Source of the DNA: Paracoccaceae bacterium | GTDB taxonomy: Bacteria; Pseudomonadota; Alphaproteobacteria; Rhodobacterales; Rhodobacteraceae | Length of the DNA stretch: 7,025 nucleotides | Assembly: GCA_016764835.1 (NCBI GenBank) | Contig: JAESRD010000059.1 | Coordinates: forward strand, 1 to 7,025 | Direction of reading: 5' to 3' | Part shown: positions 5,994-7,025 of the stretch, piece by piece | How the letters are laid out: each line of letters opens with the position of its first letter | Position numbering within the stretch: position 1 is the stretch's first letter | The notes under the pieces: generated by a model | The model's database searches: none | Told to the model about the DNA's origin: nothing | What the model saw: the letters and a program-made list of their open reading frames with translations, nothing else | Made by a program: the position numbers and the translations under genes

Positions 5994-6039
5994 CGATCCT
6001 AACGGCTCCGCCGGCCCTATCTTAACGGCTCCGCCGACC
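5994..6039. repeat. 23-bp imperfect tandem repeat upstream of the cupin gene
   Basis: Two adjacent 23-base units, 5994-6016 and 6017-6039, match at 20 of 23 positions. They share the exact 14-base core TAACGGCTCCGCCG (6000-6013 and 6023-6036). They lie between the cupin Shine-Dalgarno and the divergent membrane-protein-like frame. Each core is partly self-complementary (CGG ... CCG). The position suits an operator pair or a duplicated promoter element; no function can be read directly. Confidence 0.85.
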
Positions 6040-6047
6040 CGGTGCAA
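6019..6047 (-). promoter_or_regulatory. Candidate promoter for the cupin-tusA unit
   Basis: On the minus strand TTGCAC (6047-6042) is spaced 17 bases from TAAGAT (6024-6019). That would give a leader of roughly 45 bases ending at the cupin start. The -10-like hexamer falls inside one 23-bp repeat unit, and the other unit has TAGGAT at the same place. Matches to consensus are weak. Confidence 0.2.
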
Positions 6048-6083
6048 TTTGCACGGCTGGGCAATTATTTTGCTGGATACGCT

Positions 6084-6431
6084 ATGGCACCGGCTGGCTA
6101 TTTCATGCTTTTAGTGCCCACTTTATTGGCGCTGTTGCAGCTATTCTTACCAGATGACGCGACCTTTTGGGGTATTGTCGGGCTAATTCCACTGGTTTTA
6201 GCGCTGCTTGTTTGGCTGAGTGTCTTATCGTATATCCGTAATCTGCGGCTGGCTTCCGAGGCCGTTACACCCGCGCTATTGGCCCAAATTTACGCTGAAA
6301 TGGCCCAGATTGGCGATGTTAACCCTGCATCACACGGTTGGGCGGCACCGGGCGACGCGGGCCGGATGTCGGGAAGATGGTGCCGTTGCAGCGCGGCGCC
6401 AAAGCACGGCCATGGGATGGCTGGGCGTTAA
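6084..6431 (+). CDS. Fragment 1: small two-transmembrane-helix protein, unrecognised
   Basis: First piece of the broken gene, or an independent small membrane protein. From the ATG at 6084 it would be 115 aa; a GTG at 6042 gives 129 aa but lies next to the 23-bp repeats. Hydrophobic helices are at about residues 6-22 and 29-51, joined by the acidic turn PDDATF. A basic YIRNLR and an amphipathic segment (LLAQIYAEMAQIGDV) follow. After about residue 85 the sequence becomes Arg/Gly/Cys-rich (AGRMSGRWCRCS), typical of reading the wrong frame. True coding therefore probably switches to the next frame around 6320-6365. The Shine-Dalgarno is weak (CTGGATACGCT before ATG). I do not recognise a family. 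Confidence 0.35.
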   Translation: MAPAGYFMLLVPTLLALLQLFLPDDATFWGIVGLIPLVLALLVWLSVLSYIRNLRLASEAVTPALLAQIYAEMAQIGDVNPASHGWAAPGDAGRMSGRWCRCSAAPKHGHGMAGR

Positions 6432-6841
6432 GGATCATCCCGGCGGATGATAAGGTCGGCATTGACCGGGCTGTCTTTGATAAGAACTATCAACCGGATG
6501 TGGCAAGTATTTTTGGCGAGGAATTTGTCCATGTACTGGTGCCGCGCATTCGGTTGAAGAGCGGCAAAGAGCAAAACAGATTTCAGTTCAACTATTATCT
6601 GAAAGAGTCTGAGGGCCTACAACGCGCTGAAAAAGCGGCTTTTCCGAACTTGAAGTCTCGAGACGTGCAAAAGCTAATCTTAAATTTTTATGATCAAGGC
6701 AAACAGACACTGTGTCTACGCAACTGCCCCTTATTTGCGGCCTATCCCAGATGGATCCAAGAACCTGAATTTCCTAAATGCCCGGATTGCGCGCGGCGAA
6801 TGTTGCATCTGCGCCGACGGCGCTCAAATTCTGGCGCGTAG
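6338..6841 (+). CDS. Fragment 2: DUF1963/YwqG-like C-terminal region, out of frame with its ends
   Basis: Second piece of the broken gene, 167 aa if started at TTG 6338; the frame is closed upstream by a stop at 6320-6322. No ribosome binding site or good start is visible, which fits an internal fragment. The sequence from about residue 11 to 153 reads as a normal soluble protein, for example PWDGWALRIIPADDKVG, NRFQFNYYLKESEGLQRAEK and KSRDVQKLILNFYDQGKQT. It ends with YPRWIQEPEFPKCPDCARRM, whose CPxC resembles a small metal-binding knuckle in DUF1963-like proteins. The last ~14 residues (HLRRRRSNSGA) look like frameshifted translation. DNA in 6650-6740 is clearly AT-richer than the neighbours, hinting at transfer or decay. 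The family assignment is tentative. Confidence 0.35.
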   Translation: MGGTGRRGPDVGKMVPLQRGAKARPWDGWALRIIPADDKVGIDRAVFDKNYQPDVASIFGEEFVHVLVPRIRLKSGKEQNRFQFNYYLKESEGLQRAEKAAFPNLKSRDVQKLILNFYDQGKQTLCLRNCPLFAAYPRWIQEPEFPKCPDCARRMLHLRRRRSNSGA

Positions 6842-6925
6842 GAACCGGCGTTATGGCGAAAATTTTTACTTTGCTTGTCCGGCCCATCCTGACCATGTGA
6901 CAGTGGTGACCCAGTGGCGTTCGTT

Positions 6926-6951
6926 GGCGGGGCAGTATTCGCCGCCCCGCC
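6926..6951 (-). terminator. GC-rich hairpin downstream of eno
   Basis: GGCGGGGC (6926-6933) and GCCCCGCC (6944-6951) form a perfect 8-bp stem with a 10-base loop, 6 bases after the eno stop codon on the minus strand. No T-run follows in the eno direction. It is probably the 3' end structure or terminator of eno, and it would also face transcripts coming from the plus strand. Confidence 0.6.
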
Positions 6952-6957
6952 ATTCGT

Positions 6958-7025
6958 TTATTTCAGCACCGAACGTCCGGCATATTGTGCGCTTTCGCCC
7001 AGCATTTCTTCGATACGGATCAGCT
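6958..7025 (-). CDS. eno: Enolase, C-terminal end (5' part outside window)
   Basis: Only the last 21 codons and the stop are in the window. They read LIRIEEMLGESAQYAGRSVLK, which matches the conserved C-terminus of bacterial enolase (LxRIEExLGxxAxYAGR). Enolase converts 2-phosphoglycerate to phosphoenolpyruvate in glycolysis. In E. coli it is also a component of the RNase E degradosome, so its closeness to rne is notable, but degradosome membership is not established for this organism. The catalytic residues lie outside the window. The stop codon TAA is at 6960-6958, followed by a GC-rich hairpin. Confidence 0.85.
   Translation of the reverse strand, partial: LIRIEEMLGESAQYAGRSVLK

Larger units (their letters stand above)
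6084..6914 (+). pseudogene. Frameshifted gene: two-helix membrane N-terminus, DUF1963/YwqG-like C-terminus
   Basis: Coding-like sequence runs across this interval but changes frame twice. From 6084 to about 6335 one frame encodes two hydrophobic helices. From about 6338 to 6800 the second frame carries ARPWDGWALRIIP and, near its end, YPRWIQEPEFPKCPDCARRM. From about 6800 the first frame resumes and encodes GENFYFACPAHPDHVTVVTQ at 6855-6914. The WIQ-x-P-x-CP-x-C motif and a closing F-x-C-x-HP-x-V-x-x-x-x-Q are, as I recall, the C-terminal pattern of DUF1963/YwqG-like proteins, so the last two pieces belong together although a stop (6839-6841) separates them. Some residues between them may also be lost. 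Whether the membrane part was joined to the rest is uncertain. No stop follows in the last frame before it runs antisense into eno. Sequencing errors could also explain the breaks. Confidence 0.5.

Noticed and set aside
5967..6047. Longer start of the cupin gene at 6047
   Set aside because: It would translate the 23-bp repeats, while a good Shine-Dalgarno precedes the ATG at 5966, where the family similarity begins.
6915..7025. Continuation of the last plus-strand frame of the broken gene into the eno region
   Set aside because: The open frame there is antisense to the conserved enolase C-terminus; the protein-like similarity ends near 6914.

Overview
The window is chromosomal DNA from an alphaproteobacterium, most likely a member of the Rhodobacteraceae (Roseobacter-type). 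The evidence is the alphaproteobacterial form of RNase E (opening MAKKMLIDATHAEETR, an acidic insertion inside the S1 domain, Lys/Arg-rich tail and a C-terminal GWW motif), a DctB/DctD-type two-component pair, and an enolase ending in EMLGESAQYAGRSVLK. The DNA is moderately GC-rich, with an AT-richer patch at about 6500-6740.

Layout, left to right. (1) 1-1770, plus strand: the 3' end of a DctB-like sensor kinase, then a complete DctD-like response regulator, 15 bases apart and probably one operon. A hairpin follows the regulator. (2) 1771-2294: 524 bases with no convincing gene. This looks like the intergenic region and a long, structured 5' leader of rne. (3) 2295-5279, plus strand: rne, encoding the RNA-degradosome endonuclease. 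Its transcription terminator appears to lie inside the convergent gene that follows. (4) 5269-5966, minus strand: a two-gene unit of a DUF985-type cupin and a TusA/SirA-family sulfur-carrier-like protein, joined by an ATGA stop/start overlap. The small gene overlaps the 3' end of rne tail-to-tail by 11 bp. (5) 5967-6083: a short divergent intergenic region holding a 23-bp imperfect tandem repeat. (6) 6084 to about 6914, plus strand: coding-like sequence broken across frames. It has a two-helix membrane N-terminus, then a middle and end with a DUF1963/YwqG-like C-terminal signature, so it is probably a decayed gene. (7) 6958-7025, minus strand: the last 21 codons of eno, followed by a GC-rich hairpin.

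Functionally this is mostly housekeeping and ordinary regulation: C4-dicarboxylate-type sensing, RNA turnover and glycolysis. No mobile element, CRISPR array, tRNA or rRNA is visible, and I see no convincing new multi-gene system. The points most worth attention are the DctD-like regulator that has lost the sigma54-contacting GAFTGA loop and the Walker B acidic pair, the terminator of rne embedded in the coding region of the opposing gene, the structured rne leader, and the frameshifted gene next to eno.
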